In this document: positions 36,949 to 46,806 of the stretch, one piece after another
How positions within the stretch are numbered: the first letter of the stretch is position 1
Layout of the letters: each line of letters opens with the position of its first letter
NCBI GenBank assembly: GCA_027533385.1
Contig: JAPZUE010000006.1
Span: forward strand, 62,001-126,000
From: Rhizobium sp.
GTDB taxonomy: Bacteria > Pseudomonadota > Alphaproteobacteria > Rhizobiales > Rhizobiaceae
DNA: 64,000 nucleotides
Reading direction: 5' to 3'
The notes under the pieces: generated by a model
Told to the model about the DNA's origin: nothing
Seen by the model: only the letters and a program-made list of their open reading frames with translations
Databases searched by the model: none
Position numbers and translations under genes: made by a program

Positions 36949-39063
36949 ATGAACATTCAGAGCCCCATCCGAAACCGGTCGCTCGGTCATACGGCCTGTC
37001 CGCATGACTGTCCATCCACCTGCGCCCTCGATGTCGACCTGACCGAGGACGGCCGGATCGGCCGTGTGCGCGGGGCTGCCGACAACAGCTATACGGCTGG
37101 CGTCATCTGCGCCAAGGTCGCGCGTTATGCCGAACGGCTTTATCATCCAGACCGCCTGGTGAAGCCCGTGCGCCGCGCCGGGGCCAAGGGGGCAGGGCAG
37201 TGGCAGGATGTCACCTGGGACGCCGCACTCGACGAGATTGCCGACGCCTTCGTCAAGGCCGAGCAGCGGCACGGTTCGGAAGCCGTCTGGCCCTATTTCT
37301 ACGCCGGCACCATGGGTCTCGTGCAGCGCGATTCGATCGAGCGCCTGCGCCACGCCAAGAAATATTCCGGCTTCTTCGGCACGATCTGCACCAACATGGC
37401 CTGGACCGGCTATGTCATGGGCACCGGCACGCTGCGCGGCCCGGACCCGCGCGAAATGGCCGTCTCCGATTGCGTCGTCATCTGGGGCACCAATGCGGTG
37501 GCGACCCAGGTCAACGTCATGACCCATGCGATCAAGGCGCGGAAAGATCGCGGCGCAAAGATCGTCGTCGTCGACATCTACGAAAATCCGACGATGAAAC
37601 AGGCCGACATGGCCTTGATCCTCAAGCCCGGCACAGATGCAGCCCTTGCCTGCGCCGCCATGCACGTCGCCTTCCGCGACGGTTATGCCGATCGCACCTA
37701 CATGGCGAAATTTTCAGATGATCCGGCAGGCCTCGAAGCGCATCTCAAGGACAAGACGCCGGAATGGGCGTCTGCCATAACAGGCCTCTCGGTCGAGGAG
37801 ATCGAGGCCTTCGCCCGCCTCGTCGGCCAGACGAAAAAGACATATTTCCGCCTCGGCTACGGCTTCACCCGCAGCCGCAATGGTGCCGTCTCCATGCATG
37901 CGGCGCTGTCGCTCGCAACCGTGCTCGGCGCCTGGCAATACGAGGGCGGCGGAGCCTTTCACTCGAACAGTGACATCTTCCAGCTCAACAAGGCCGAGCT
38001 GATGGGCACTGGTATGGTCGACCCTGAGATCCGCATGCTCGACCAGTCGCAGATCGGTCGCGTGCTGACCGGGGACGCCGAAGCCCTCCGCCATCGCGGT
38101 CCAGTCGACGCGCTGATCATCCAGAACACCAATCCGGTCAATGTCGCGCCCGAACAGCGACTGGTAAAACAGGGCTTCCTGCGCAACGACCTATTCGTCG
38201 CTGTGCACGAGCAGTTCATGACCGAGACGGCGGAACTTGCCGATATCGTCGTGCCGGCCACCATGTTTGTCGAGCATGACGACATCTATCGCGGCGGCGG
38301 CCAGAGCCACATCCTGCTCGGGCCGAAGCTCGTCGATGCGCCGCCGCTGGTGCGCACCAATCTCTTCGTCATCGAGGAACTGGCCAAACGTCTCGGCGTC
38401 GCCGACCGTCCGGGCTTCGGCAAAACCGAACGCGAGCATATCGAACACATGCTTTACATCAGCGGCAAGCCGGATTTCGACACGCTTCTCAAGGACAAGT
38501 GGCTCGACTGCCAGCCGGCCTTCGAGGACGCGCACTACCTCAACGGCTTCGCGCATCCGGACGGCAAGTTCCGCTTCAAGCCGGACTGGGAGAACACACC
38601 GGCCCCGAACAAGCCGCCGGCAAGGCTTGGCTCACTCGGGCCGGTGAAGCAGCTTCCTGTCTATCCCGATCAGGTCGAACTGATCGAAGTGGCCGATGCC
38701 GAGCATCCCTTCCGGCTCGCGACCTCTCCGGCGCGCAACTTCCTAAATTCCACCTTCGCCGAGACCAAGACCTCGCGCGACAAGGAGGGGCGTCCGGAGG
38801 TCATGGTGAACCCCGCCGATGCCTCAAGCCTCGGCCTCGCCGATGGCGATGTCGTCCAGCTCGGCAATGTCAGGGGCGAGTTGCGCATCCATGCGAAGAT
38901 CACCGATGCCGTGAAGCCGGGCGTGCTGGTGGCCGAGGGCCTCTGGCCGAACAAGAGCCATCTCGACGGAGAGGGCATCAACGTCCTGACCGGTGCGGAT
39001 CCCGCTGCCCCCCATGGCGGTGCCGCCTTCCACGACAACAAGGTCTGGATGAGAAAAGCCTGA
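36949..39063 (+). CDS. Molybdopterin-dependent oxidoreductase (formate dehydrogenase/DMSO reductase superfamily)
   Basis: A 704-residue enzyme with an N-terminal [4Fe-4S] site (Cys17, Cys21, Cys25 in CPHDCPSTC and Cys54 in VICAK) and the three molybdopterin domains, ending in the molydop-binding barrel. No Tat signal is present, so it is cytoplasmic. The Mo-ligand residue and substrate cannot be assigned. An ATG at 36931 or 36907 would extend the N-terminus. The MPT synthase genes moaDE are 7 kb away. A Nudix gene follows after 4 bp. Confidence 0.9.
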   Translation: MNIQSPIRNRSLGHTACPHDCPSTCALDVDLTEDGRIGRVRGAADNSYTAGVICAKVARYAERLYHPDRLVKPVRRAGAKGAGQWQDVTWDAALDEIADAFVKAEQRHGSEAVWPYFYAGTMGLVQRDSIERLRHAKKYSGFFGTICTNMAWTGYVMGTGTLRGPDPREMAVSDCVVIWGTNAVATQVNVMTHAIKARKDRGAKIVVVDIYENPTMKQADMALILKPGTDAALACAAMHVAFRDGYADRTYMAKFSDDPAGLEAHLKDKTPEWASAITGLSVEEIEAFARLVGQTKKTYFRLGYGFTRSRNGAVSMHAALSLATVLGAWQYEGGGAFHSNSDIFQLNKAELMGTGMVDPEIRMLDQSQIGRVLTGDAEALRHRGPVDALIIQNTNPVNVAPEQRLVKQGFLRNDLFVAVHEQFMTETAELADIVVPATMFVEHDDIYRGGGQSHILLGPKLVDAPPLVRTNLFVIEELAKRLGVADRPGFGKTEREHIEHMLYISGKPDFDTLLKDKWLDCQPAFEDAHYLNGFAHPDGKFRFKPDWENTPAPNKPPARLGSLGPVKQLPVYPDQVELIEVADAEHPFRLATSPARNFLNSTFAETKTSRDKEGRPEVMVNPADASSLGLADGDVVQLGNVRGELRIHAKITDAVKPGVLVAEGLWPNKSHLDGEGINVLTGADPAAPHGGAAFHDNKVWMRKA

Positions 39064-39067
39064 AGAT

Positions 39068-39667
39068 ATGAGCATTTTCGACAAGGCCCGGATCGCGATC
39101 CTGGAAGACAAGACGCTGTGGAAGGGCTGGAGCCACCTGCGCGGCATCACCTTCGATTTCTTTCGCGAGGGCAGGGCACCCCACCGCCTCTCCTGGGAGG
39201 TCTTCGACCGCCGTCATGCGGCAGCGATCCTGTTGCACAATATCGAGCGCGACACTGTCACCCTGGTGCGGCAGCTGCGCATTGCCGCCCATCTGAGCGG
39301 CGAATATCCCTATCTGCTCGAAGCCCCGGCCGGCTTCATCGACGATGGTGAAACCGCATTGCAGGCCGCGCTGCGCGAGGCTGAGGAAGAAACCGGCTAC
39401 AAGATCGCAAAGGCCACCCCGGCCTTTGCCGCCTTCATGTCACCCGGTTCTGTGACGGAGAAACTGCACGGCTTCTATGCCGCCGTCACCGATGCCGATC
39501 GCATCACGGCCGGTGGCGGCCTCGACGACGAGCAGGAGGATCTCGAAGTGGTCGAGCTTGCCTTCGCCGAAGCTATGGAGATGGTCGAGGCCGGCGAGAT
39601 CATCGACGCCAAGACGATCATGCTGCTGCAATGGGCAGCACTTCGGCGGAGCGCTGGGGACGCCTAG
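39068..39667 (+). CDS. Nudix hydrolase, ADP-ribose/GDP-mannose pyrophosphatase type
   Basis: A 199-residue protein with a complete Nudix box, Gly89 to Tyr111 (G-x5-E-x7-REAEEETGY). Length and N-terminal beta domain resemble nucleoside-diphosphate-sugar pyrophosphatases (NudF/NudK). It is 4 bp after the molybdo-enzyme and probably co-transcribed. Its TAG stop shares the CTAG tetramer with the stop of the convergent omptin gene. Confidence 0.9.
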   Translation: MSIFDKARIAILEDKTLWKGWSHLRGITFDFFREGRAPHRLSWEVFDRRHAAAILLHNIERDTVTLVRQLRIAAHLSGEYPYLLEAPAGFIDDGETALQAALREAEEETGYKIAKATPAFAAFMSPGSVTEKLHGFYAAVTDADRITAGGGLDDEQEDLEVVELAFAEAMEMVEAGEIIDAKTIMLLQWAALRRSAGDA

Positions 39668-40605
39668 AACGTCCCCTTGAGCCCGGCCGAGACGGTGATC
39701 GACTGGAAGTCTGCCGCTGCGCCGTTTTCGAAATTGCCGCTGGCCCCGGTCACGGTGTTGCGCACATGCGCATCGCCGCGCGTCTCGAAGATCCGCTGGA
39801 AGTCGCCGCCGAGATAGACGGACGCCGACTGCAGGATCTGGTAATCGGCGGTTACGGTCGCGCCCACCATAGGAGCCAAGTCCATCTCGTCCGTGAAGCG
39901 CAGATTGCGCAGCCAGTGATCGTCCAGGCCCTTGTAGCCGATGGCGGCACCGCCGCGCAGAACGCCTGACAGCGTGAAGGCACCGAGCTTCTGCTCGGCA
40001 TTGGCGGTGAGGAATAGGGTCGGGATGCGCTGTTCGTAGGTGATGCCCCTGACACCGTCGGTAAAATTGCCGACCGTGTCGTGCAGCGTCGTCGTGGTGT
40101 AAATGTAGCTGCCGCCGCGGGCCGTCCATTTGACGTTGGTGAAGCCTAAGCCCCCACCGACACCAAGGCGCGTCGCACCAGTGTCGACGAGCGCCCTCTC
40201 GGCTTCCAGAAGCACGTTGATGTAGCGGTCAAGATCGGTATCGGGATGCAGCGACTGATGCGTCCAGCCGGAATAGGATGTGCTCAGCCAGTCGCGGTCT
40301 TCCATATAGCCGTCGCCACCGAAGCCGACATCGAGCCGTCCCTTCAGCTTCCAGGCATAACCGATATCGACTTCACCGCCGATCGTCCCGGTGATGACAC
40401 CCTTGCTCTCCCAGTCCAGCTGGCTGACTTTGCGGTTGCCACTATAGACATATTCACCGGCCTTGATATTGGCCATCCCGACGCCGGCATAGTAGCGGAC
40501 AGAGCCCGCGGTCGAACTGCCATAGGCATCCTGACCCTGTGCAGGAAGGGCAATGAAAAGGGCGCCCCCGAGAAGGAGAACCGGGGCAAACGGAAACTGG
40601 AACAT
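39664..40605 (-). CDS. Omptin family outer-membrane protease
   Basis: A ten-stranded barrel aspartyl-type protease of the OmpT family. The 313-residue protein has a signal peptide cleaved near AQG-QDA, the family segments NRKVSQLDW, EDRDW, HPDT and TARGGSYIY, and ends in LKGTF. Relative to E. coli OmpT the catalytic Asp83/Asp85 correspond to Asp103/Asp105 and Asp210/His212 to Asp228/His230; all are present, so it should be active and LPS-dependent. Omptins are best known from enterobacteria, with fewer members in rhizobia. Confidence 0.93.
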   Translation of the reverse strand: MFQFPFAPVLLLGGALFIALPAQGQDAYGSSTAGSVRYYAGVGMANIKAGEYVYSGNRKVSQLDWESKGVITGTIGGEVDIGYAWKLKGRLDVGFGGDGYMEDRDWLSTSYSGWTHQSLHPDTDLDRYINVLLEAERALVDTGATRLGVGGGLGFTNVKWTARGGSYIYTTTTLHDTVGNFTDGVRGITYEQRIPTLFLTANAEQKLGAFTLSGVLRGGAAIGYKGLDDHWLRNLRFTDEMDLAPMVGATVTADYQILQSASVYLGGDFQRIFETRGDAHVRNTVTGASGNFENGAAADFQSITVSAGLKGTF

Positions 40606-40704
40606 GAACTGACCGTAACGATGATCGAATGATCGTCACGGTTGCACGTTTATGGTTAAGAGATTGCTATCATAGCGGCGACCGCTGCAGGGGCGCCGAA
40701 TTCG

Positions 40705-41361
40705 TCAGGCGCTGATGAGCCGCGCGCCAGCATCCGTCCCCGAAGCCAGCCGCTCGACGCTCCCGTCGGCCCGCATCGTCACCTGACCCGATGCCACCAG
40801 CTTCAGTGCCGCCGCATAGGTCTGATGCTCGACGGTGAGCACCCGCGCGGCCAGCGTCTCGGCGGTGTCGTCGATCATCACAGGCACCACGGACTGTGCG
40901 ATCACAGGGCCCTCATCCATGCCCTCGGTGACGAAATGCACGGTGCAGCCGGCGACCTTCATGCCCGCGTCGATCGCCCGCTGATGGGTGTGCAGGCCAG
41001 GGAAGAGCGGCAGAAGGGAAGGGTGGATGTTGAGGATCCGGCCCTCATGCGGGCGAATGAAGTCACCCGACAGCAGGCGCATGTAACCGGCAAGGCAGAT
41101 CAGGTCCGGACCGATCTCTGCAAGCGCGGCAAGGATGGCCGCCTCGTGCTCGTCCTTCGAACCATAGGCCTTGCGTTCGAAAATGCGTGTCGGAATGCCG
41201 AGTGCCTCAGCTTTTGCCAGCCCACCGGCCTCCGGCTTGTCGGAAAAGACGGCGACGATTTCGGCCGGATAGTCGGCCGCTTCGCAGGCTTTCGCCAGCG
41301 CCAGCATGTTCGACCCGCCGCCGGAGATGAAGGCGACAACGCGTTTGCGTGGTCCGCTCAT
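40705..41361 (-). CDS. purN: Phosphoribosylglycinamide formyltransferase
   Basis: Folate-dependent third step of purine synthesis. The 218-residue protein has the phosphate loop SGGGSNM, the catalytic NIHPSLLP, and DEGPVIAQ. It overlaps the purM stop by four bases (ATGA) and follows it in the usual alphaproteobacterial order. Confidence 0.97.
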   Translation of the reverse strand: MSGPRKRVVAFISGGGSNMLALAKACEAADYPAEIVAVFSDKPEAGGLAKAEALGIPTRIFERKAYGSKDEHEAAILAALAEIGPDLICLAGYMRLLSGDFIRPHEGRILNIHPSLLPLFPGLHTHQRAIDAGMKVAGCTVHFVTEGMDEGPVIAQSVVPVMIDDTAETLAARVLTVEHQTYAAALKLVASGQVTMRADGSVERLASGTDAGARLISA

Positions 41362-42431
41362 AGGGCGAGCGTACCCTTGTAGGTCACGCCATGCGCGCCT
41401 TCTTCGCGGGCAATCATGCGGCCGAGACGGGCAACGGTCTCACCTTCGGCTTCCAGCACCTTGGTGACCTCGTCCACCGTGTCGGCGGAGACGACGACGA
41501 TCATGCCGATGCCGCAGTTGAAGGTGCGCAGCATTTCGTTCTGGGCAACGCCGCCGGTCTTGGCGAGCCAGGAGAAGACGGCGGGAACCTGGAAGGACGA
41601 AAGATCGATCTCGGCGGCGAGATGCTTCGGCAGCACGCGCGGGATGTTTTCCGGGAAGCCGCCGCCGGTGATATGGGCGAGCGCCTTCAGCGCCTTGGTT
41701 TCCTTGATCGCCTTCAGGAGCGGCTTCACATAGATGCGGGTCGGCGTCAGCAGCGCTGCGCCCAGAGACTGTCCTTCGGCGAAGGGGGCGGGCGCATCCC
41801 AGGCGAGACCCGAAAGCTCGACGATCTTGCGGACCAGCGAAAACCCGTTGGAATGCACGCCCGAGGAGGAAAGACCGAGGATCACGTCGCCTTCGGCGAT
41901 GTCGCCTGCCGGCAGCAGTTCGCCGCGCTCGGCGGCACCGACGGCAAAGCCCGCCAGGTCATAGTCGCCCTTGGAATACATGCCCGGCATTTCAGCGGTT
42001 TCGCCGCCGATCAAAGCACAGCCCGCCTCGCGGCAGCCGGCAGCAATCCCTTGGACGATCGCCGCGCCCTGGTCGGGGTCGAGCTTGCCGGTGGCGAAAT
42101 AGTCGAGGAAGAGCAGCGGCTCGGCACCCTGCACGACGAGATCGTTGACGCACATGGCGACAAGGTCGATGCCGACGGTGTCATGGATATCGGCGTCGAT
42201 GGCGATCTTCAGCTTGGTGCCGACGCCGTCGTTGGCGGCGACCAGGATCGGATCCTTGAAGCCGGCGGCCTTCAGATCGAAGAGCCCGCCGAAACCGCCG
42301 ATCTCGCCATCCGCGCCCGGGCGGCGGGTCGACTTCACGGCCGGCTTGATCTTCTCGACCATCAGGTTGCCCGCGTCGATGTCGACGCCCGCATCGCTAT
42401 AGGTCAACCCGTTCTTGCCAGCCTGGCTCAT
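41358..42431 (-). CDS. purM: Phosphoribosylformylglycinamidine cyclo-ligase
   Basis: AIR synthetase, fifth step of purine synthesis. The 357-residue protein has the GFGGLFD and [14 protein letters not shown]/substrate loops, [12 protein letters not shown], and [12 protein letters not shown]. The start at 42431 ([18 protein letters not shown]) is preferred over 42473. Divergent from the perM-like gene. Confidence 0.97.
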   Translation of the reverse strand: MSQAGKNGLTYSDAGVDIDAGNLMVEKIKPAVKSTRRPGADGEIGGFGGLFDLKAAGFKDPILVAANDGVGTKLKIAIDADIHDTVGIDLVAMCVNDLVVQGAEPLLFLDYFATGKLDPDQGAAIVQGIAAGCREAGCALIGGETAEMPGMYSKGDYDLAGFAVGAAERGELLPAGDIAEGDVILGLSSSGVHSNGFSLVRKIVELSGLAWDAPAPFAEGQSLGAALLTPTRIYVKPLLKAIKETKALKALAHITGGGFPENIPRVLPKHLAAEIDLSSFQVPAVFSWLAKTGGVAQNEMLRTFNCGIGMIVVVSADTVDEVTKVLEAEGETVARLGRMIAREEGAHGVTYKGTLAL

Positions 42432-42573
42432 GCCTGCCTCCGATCCTGCGAGAATTTCGGCTGGCCATGGCATGAAGAGGCGTCTGATGCAAGCTGGGAG
42501 CCGGAGAAGTGCGCGATTTCCCGGCCATTCTCGGCTCTGATCCCATCTTCTCGCTGCCGAACCGGCTGCAGTT

Positions 42574-42603
42574 CTTGACCAAGGCTTCTGCGGTAACCTA
42601 TCT
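42574..42603 (+). promoter_or_regulatory. Likely sigma-70 promoter of the perM-hdaA unit
   Basis: CTTGAC (42574-42579), an 18-base spacer, and CTATCT (42598-42603) closely match the rhizobial consensus CTTGAC-N17-CTATAT and lie 68 bases before the permease ATG. Confidence 0.5.
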
Positions 42604-42671
42604 CCTGTTACGGCGTTGCAGCATGCAGAGATTGCCGCGCCAGGCGCACAACTTCAAATCGGAGACGGGAC

Positions 42672-43826
42672 ATGGCTCGCTACATCAGTGGAATTGGCCT
42701 CCGCCGCCAGGTGATTTTCTGGCTCCTGACGCTTGCGGCATTCATCGCCTTCCTGATGCTTTTCTCCTCGGTGCTGCTGCCCTTCATCGCCGGCATGGCG
42801 CTCGCCTATTTCCTCGATCCGGTCGCCGACCGGCTGGAGCGGATCGGTTTGAGCCGCCTGATGGCGACCATCCTGATCCTCGTTTCCTTCGTGGTCGTCT
42901 TCGTGCTCTCGCTGATGATCATCATCCCGGTGCTCGTCAGTCAGCTCAACGACTTCATCGAGCGCGTGCCCGGATATGTGACCCAACTACAGACGTTCAT
43001 CGCGACCTCGAATGCCTCCTGGCTGCCGGATTGGGTCGACGGCCAGATGGGCACGATCCGGGAGAATTTCTCCCGCTATCTCGGCGAGGGCGTCGGCTTC
43101 ATCGGTACGCTGATCGAGCAGATCTGGAATTCCGGCAAGGCGCTGCTCGACATCGCCTCGCTGCTCGTCATTACACCCGTCGTCGCCTTTTACCTGCTGC
43201 TCGATTGGGATCACATGATCGAAAAGGTCGACAGCTGGGTGCCCCGCCACCAGCTCGCGACCGTCCGCCAGCTCGCAACCGAACTGGACAACACGATCGC
43301 CGGCTTCGTGCGCGGGCAGGGTTCGCTCTGCCTGATCCTCGGCATTTTTTATGCCATCGCGCTGTCGGTGGCCGGTCTCAATTTTGGCCTCTTGATCGGC
43401 TTCTTTACCGGCATGATCAGCTTCATTCCCTATGTCGGCTCGACCGTGGGTCTGCTCCTGTCCCTTGGCGTGGCTATCGTGCAGTTCTGGCCGGATTTCA
43501 TCTGGGTCGGTGTGATCGCCGCGATCTTCTTCCTCGGCCAGTTCATTGAAGGCAATATTCTGCAGCCAAAACTCGTCGGCAAGAGTGTTGGCTTGCACCC
43601 GGTATGGCTGATGTTTGCCCTCTTCGCCTTCGGTGCGCTGTTCGGCTTCGTGGGCGTGCTCGTCGCCGTTCCCGCCGCCGCTGCGATCGGCGTCCTTGTT
43701 CGCTTCGCCATCTCGCGCTACCTTCAGAGCGATCTCTATTACGGAACGCCGGCTGCGGTCGCGCCGTCTTCCCCCGCCGTGGGCGAGATCGCGCCCCCAA
43801 GCTCCAGAGACGTGCCCGAGGCATGA
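42672..43826 (+). CDS. AI-2E family transporter (PerM-like)
   Basis: A 384-residue polytopic inner-membrane protein of the AI-2 exporter/PerM family, with eight hydrophobic segments and the family signature near IPYVGSTVG and EGNILQPKLVGKSVGLHPVW. In alphaproteobacteria this gene precedes hdaA, as here; its stop is followed directly by the hdaA ATG. The substrate is unknown. Confidence 0.93.
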   Translation: MARYISGIGLRRQVIFWLLTLAAFIAFLMLFSSVLLPFIAGMALAYFLDPVADRLERIGLSRLMATILILVSFVVVFVLSLMIIIPVLVSQLNDFIERVPGYVTQLQTFIATSNASWLPDWVDGQMGTIRENFSRYLGEGVGFIGTLIEQIWNSGKALLDIASLLVITPVVAFYLLLDWDHMIEKVDSWVPRHQLATVRQLATELDNTIAGFVRGQGSLCLILGIFYAIALSVAGLNFGLLIGFFTGMISFIPYVGSTVGLLLSLGVAIVQFWPDFIWVGVIAAIFFLGQFIEGNILQPKLVGKSVGLHPVWLMFALFAFGALFGFVGVLVAVPAAAAIGVLVRFAISRYLQSDLYYGTPAAVAPSSPAVGEIAPPSSRDVPEA

Positions 43827-44540
43827 ATGAGTGACGCCAAGATGGCTTCCGACAAACGGGGGGCCGCCCAACAATTGCCGCTCGCCTTCGAGCATGGCGC
43901 CGCAACCGGTCGCGAGGATCTCCTCGTTTCCGAACGCATGGCGGCAGCTGTGTCGATTGTCGATGCCTGGCCCGACTGGCCATCGCCGGTCGTCATCCTC
44001 ACCGGACCGGAAGGCTCGGGCAAGTCGCATCTGGCCCAGATCTTCCGCGATACGGCCGGAGCAACCGATATCGTGCCGAAGCCGGGCGAGGGGGCCTCGC
44101 AGGCTGCGGCCATCGGTCCTGTCCTCTTCGAGGATGCCGATCGCAAGGGCTTTGACGAGGTTGAACTTTTCCACGTCATCAATGCGGTGCGCCAGCACGG
44201 CACGACCTTGCTGATCACCTCGCGCAGCTTCCCGCCGTCCTGGAATGTCGCGCTGCCGGACCTCAATTCGCGGATGAAGGCGGCAACGGTCGTCGAGATC
44301 GGCGCGCCCGACGAGGAACTGCTCGGCCAGCTGATCACCAAGCTCTTTGCCGACCGACAGCTTTACATCGATGACAAGATCGTCGGTTATATCGTCAGCC
44401 GCATGGAGCGTTCCTTTGCGGCCGCCCAGGTGGTCGTCGATCGCATGGACAGGCTGGCGCTGGCGCGCCGCGCCAAGATCAGCCGCAGCCTGGCCGCAGA
44501 GGTTCTCGAAACGCTGGAGGCGGCAGACATCCGCGAGTAG
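43827..44540 (+). CDS. hdaA: DnaA regulatory inactivator HdaA
   Basis: Promotes hydrolysis of DnaA-ATP after initiation by acting with the beta clamp. The 237-residue AAA+ protein has a clamp-binding motif QLPLAF at residues 16-21, a Walker A GPEGSGKSH at 60-68 and an acidic Walker B-like LFEDAD. It has no DNA-binding domain IV, unlike DnaA. Starts immediately after the perM-like stop. Confidence 0.93.
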   Translation: MSDAKMASDKRGAAQQLPLAFEHGAATGREDLLVSERMAAAVSIVDAWPDWPSPVVILTGPEGSGKSHLAQIFRDTAGATDIVPKPGEGASQAAAIGPVLFEDADRKGFDEVELFHVINAVRQHGTTLLITSRSFPPSWNVALPDLNSRMKAATVVEIGAPDEELLGQLITKLFADRQLYIDDKIVGYIVSRMERSFAAAQVVVDRMDRLALARRAKISRSLAAEVLETLEAADIRE

Positions 44541-44601
44541 CCGTCACAGATCTGTCGCTAAACTGTTATAATCGGCAGCAACGATAACCAAGGGGCGAAT
44601 C

Positions 44602-46794
44602 ATGGACAGCGCAGTACAGGGCACGGATGGCGAAACCGGTGTGGAGGTCGCGCCCGCCGAGGATCTGCTGACCAGCCCCCTGCGCTTCATCAATCGCGAA
44701 TTCTCCTGGCTGCAGTTTAACCGTCGCGTGCTTGAGGAAACGCTCAACACCGCCCATCCGCTTCTGGAGCGTGTCCGCTTCCTGTCGATCTCGGCGGCCA
44801 ACCTCGACGAATTCTTCATGGTCCGCGTTGCCGGTCTCGAAGGTCAGGTGCGCCAGGGCATCGCCATCAAGAGCCCCGATGGCAAGACGCCGGCCGAACA
44901 GCTCGACGACATCCTGAAGGAAATCGACAATCTGCAGATGGAGCAGCAGGCCTCGCTCGCCGTCCTGCAGCAATATCTCGCCCAGGAAGAGATCCTCATT
45001 GTCCGCCCGGCGGCCTTGTCGGAAGCGGATCGCAACTGGCTGGAAACCACGTTCGAGGAAGCGATCTTCCCGGTTCTCACGCCGCTTTCGATCGACCCGG
45101 CGCATCCCTTCCCCTTCATTCCCAATCTCGGTTTCTCCATGGGCCTGCAGCTCTGCTCTAGCCGCACCGGCGAGCCGATGACCGCGCTCCTGCGCCTGCC
45201 GCCGACGCTGGACCGTTTCATCCGCCTGCCGGATGAAGGTGTGACGATCCGCTTCATTACGCTGGAAGATCTTGTTGGCCTGTTCATTCACCGGCTCTAT
45301 CCGGGCTACGAGGTCAAGGGCTTCGGTACCTTCCGCATCATCAGAGACAGCGATATCGAAGTCGAAGAAGAGGCCGAAGATCTCGTGCGCTTCTTCGAAA
45401 CGGCGCTGAAGCGTCGCCGCCGCGGCTCCGTCATCCGCATCGAAGTCGACTCGGAAATGCCGGTGGCCTTGCGCCAGTTCGTCGTTCATGAACTCGGCGT
45501 GCCCGACAATCGCGTTGCAGTTCTTCCCGGACTGCTGGCGCTGAACACCATCTCCGAAATCACCAAGGCGCCGCGCGACGACCTGCGGTTCGATCAGTAC
45601 AATGCCCGCTTCCCGGAGCGTGTGCGCGAGCATGCCGGCGACTGTCTGGCCGCGATCCGCGAAAAGGACATGGTTGTCCACCACCCCTATGAGAGCTTCG
45701 ACGTCGTCGTGCAGTTCTTGCTGCAGGCCGCCCGCGATCCGGACGTTCTCGCCATCAAGCAGACGCTCTACCGCACCTCCAATGACAGCCCGATCGTCCG
45801 CGCCTTGATCGACGCAGCGGAAGCCGGGAAATCCGTGACCGCGCTTGTCGAACTGAAGGCCCGCTTCGACGAAGAGGCAAACATTCGCTGGGCCCGCGAC
45901 CTCGAGCGCGCCGGCGTCCAGGTCGTCTTCGGCTTCATCGAACTCAAGACTCATGCCAAGATGTCGATGGTCGTGCGCCGCGAAGACGGCAAGCTCCGCA
46001 CCTACTGCCACCTCGGCACCGGCAACTACCACCCGGTCACGGCGAAGATCTACACAGACCTGTCCTTTTTCACCTGCAATCCGAAGATCGCCCATGACAT
46101 GGCGAATGTCTTCAATTTCATCACCGGCTATGGCGAGCCGGAAGAGGGGATGAAGCTTGCGGTGTCGCCCTATACGTTGCGCCCGCGCATCCTCAAGCAC
46201 ATCCGCGAGGAGATCGAGCATGCCAAGGCCGGCCGGCCGGCGGGCATCTGGATGAAGATGAATTCGCTCGTCGACCCCGAGATCATCGATGCACTCTACG
46301 AAGCGAGCCGGGCGGGTGTCGATGTCGATCTGGTGGTGCGCGGCATCTGCTGCCTGCGCCCGCAGGTGCCGGGTCTGTCCGACAATATCCGCGTCAAGTC
46401 GATCGTCGGTCGTTTCCTCGAGCACAGCCGCATCTTCTGCTTTGGCAACGGCCACCGTCTCCCGTCGGACAAGGCGCTCGTTTATATCGGCTCGGCCGAC
46501 ATGATGCCGCGCAATCTCGACCGCCGCGTCGAGACGCTGGTCCCACTCATTAACCCCACTGTGCATGAGCAGGTCCTGTCCCAGATCATGCTGGGCAACC
46601 TGATTGACAATCAGCAGAGCTACGAGATATTGCCCGACGGTACATCACGGCGAATTGAAGTGCGACAGGGTGAGGAACCTTTCAACGCCCAGCACTATTT
46701 CATGACCAATCCGAGCCTGTCCGGTCGCGGGGAAGCCCTGAAATCAAGCGCACCGAAACTGATTGCCGGTCTGATTTCCGGCAGGAAACGATAA
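44602..46794 (+). CDS. ppk: Polyphosphate kinase 1
   Basis: Makes polyphosphate from ATP via a phospho-histidine. The 730-residue protein has the PPK1 N-terminal domain ([12 protein letters not shown]), the catalytic [12 protein letters not shown] region with the autophosphorylated His, [10 protein letters not shown], and the second phospholipase-D-like HKD segment ([16 protein letters not shown]). It is 12 bp upstream of ppx. Confidence 0.97.
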   Translation: MDSAVQGTDGETGVEVAPAEDLLTSPLRFINREFSWLQFNRRVLEETLNTAHPLLERVRFLSISAANLDEFFMVRVAGLEGQVRQGIAIKSPDGKTPAEQLDDILKEIDNLQMEQQASLAVLQQYLAQEEILIVRPAALSEADRNWLETTFEEAIFPVLTPLSIDPAHPFPFIPNLGFSMGLQLCSSRTGEPMTALLRLPPTLDRFIRLPDEGVTIRFITLEDLVGLFIHRLYPGYEVKGFGTFRIIRDSDIEVEEEAEDLVRFFETALKRRRRGSVIRIEVDSEMPVALRQFVVHELGVPDNRVAVLPGLLALNTISEITKAPRDDLRFDQYNARFPERVREHAGDCLAAIREKDMVVHHPYESFDVVVQFLLQAARDPDVLAIKQTLYRTSNDSPIVRALIDAAEAGKSVTALVELKARFDEEANIRWARDLERAGVQVVFGFIELKTHAKMSMVVRREDGKLRTYCHLGTGNYHPVTAKIYTDLSFFTCNPKIAHDMANVFNFITGYGEPEEGMKLAVSPYTLRPRILKHIREEIEHAKAGRPAGIWMKMNSLVDPEIIDALYEASRAGVDVDLVVRGICCLRPQVPGLSDNIRVKSIVGRFLEHSRIFCFGNGHRLPSDKALVYIGSADMMPRNLDRRVETLVPLINPTVHEQVLSQIMLGNLIDNQQSYEILPDGTSRRIEVRQGEEPFNAQHYFMTNPSLSGRGEALKSSAPKLIAGLISGRKR

Positions 46795-46806
46795 CACTGG
46801 TACCTC

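Noticed and set aside
44566..46566. 666-codon open frame antisense to ppk
   Set aside because: Composition is biased to Asp/Arg/His/Val as expected for an antisense shadow; no domain seen.
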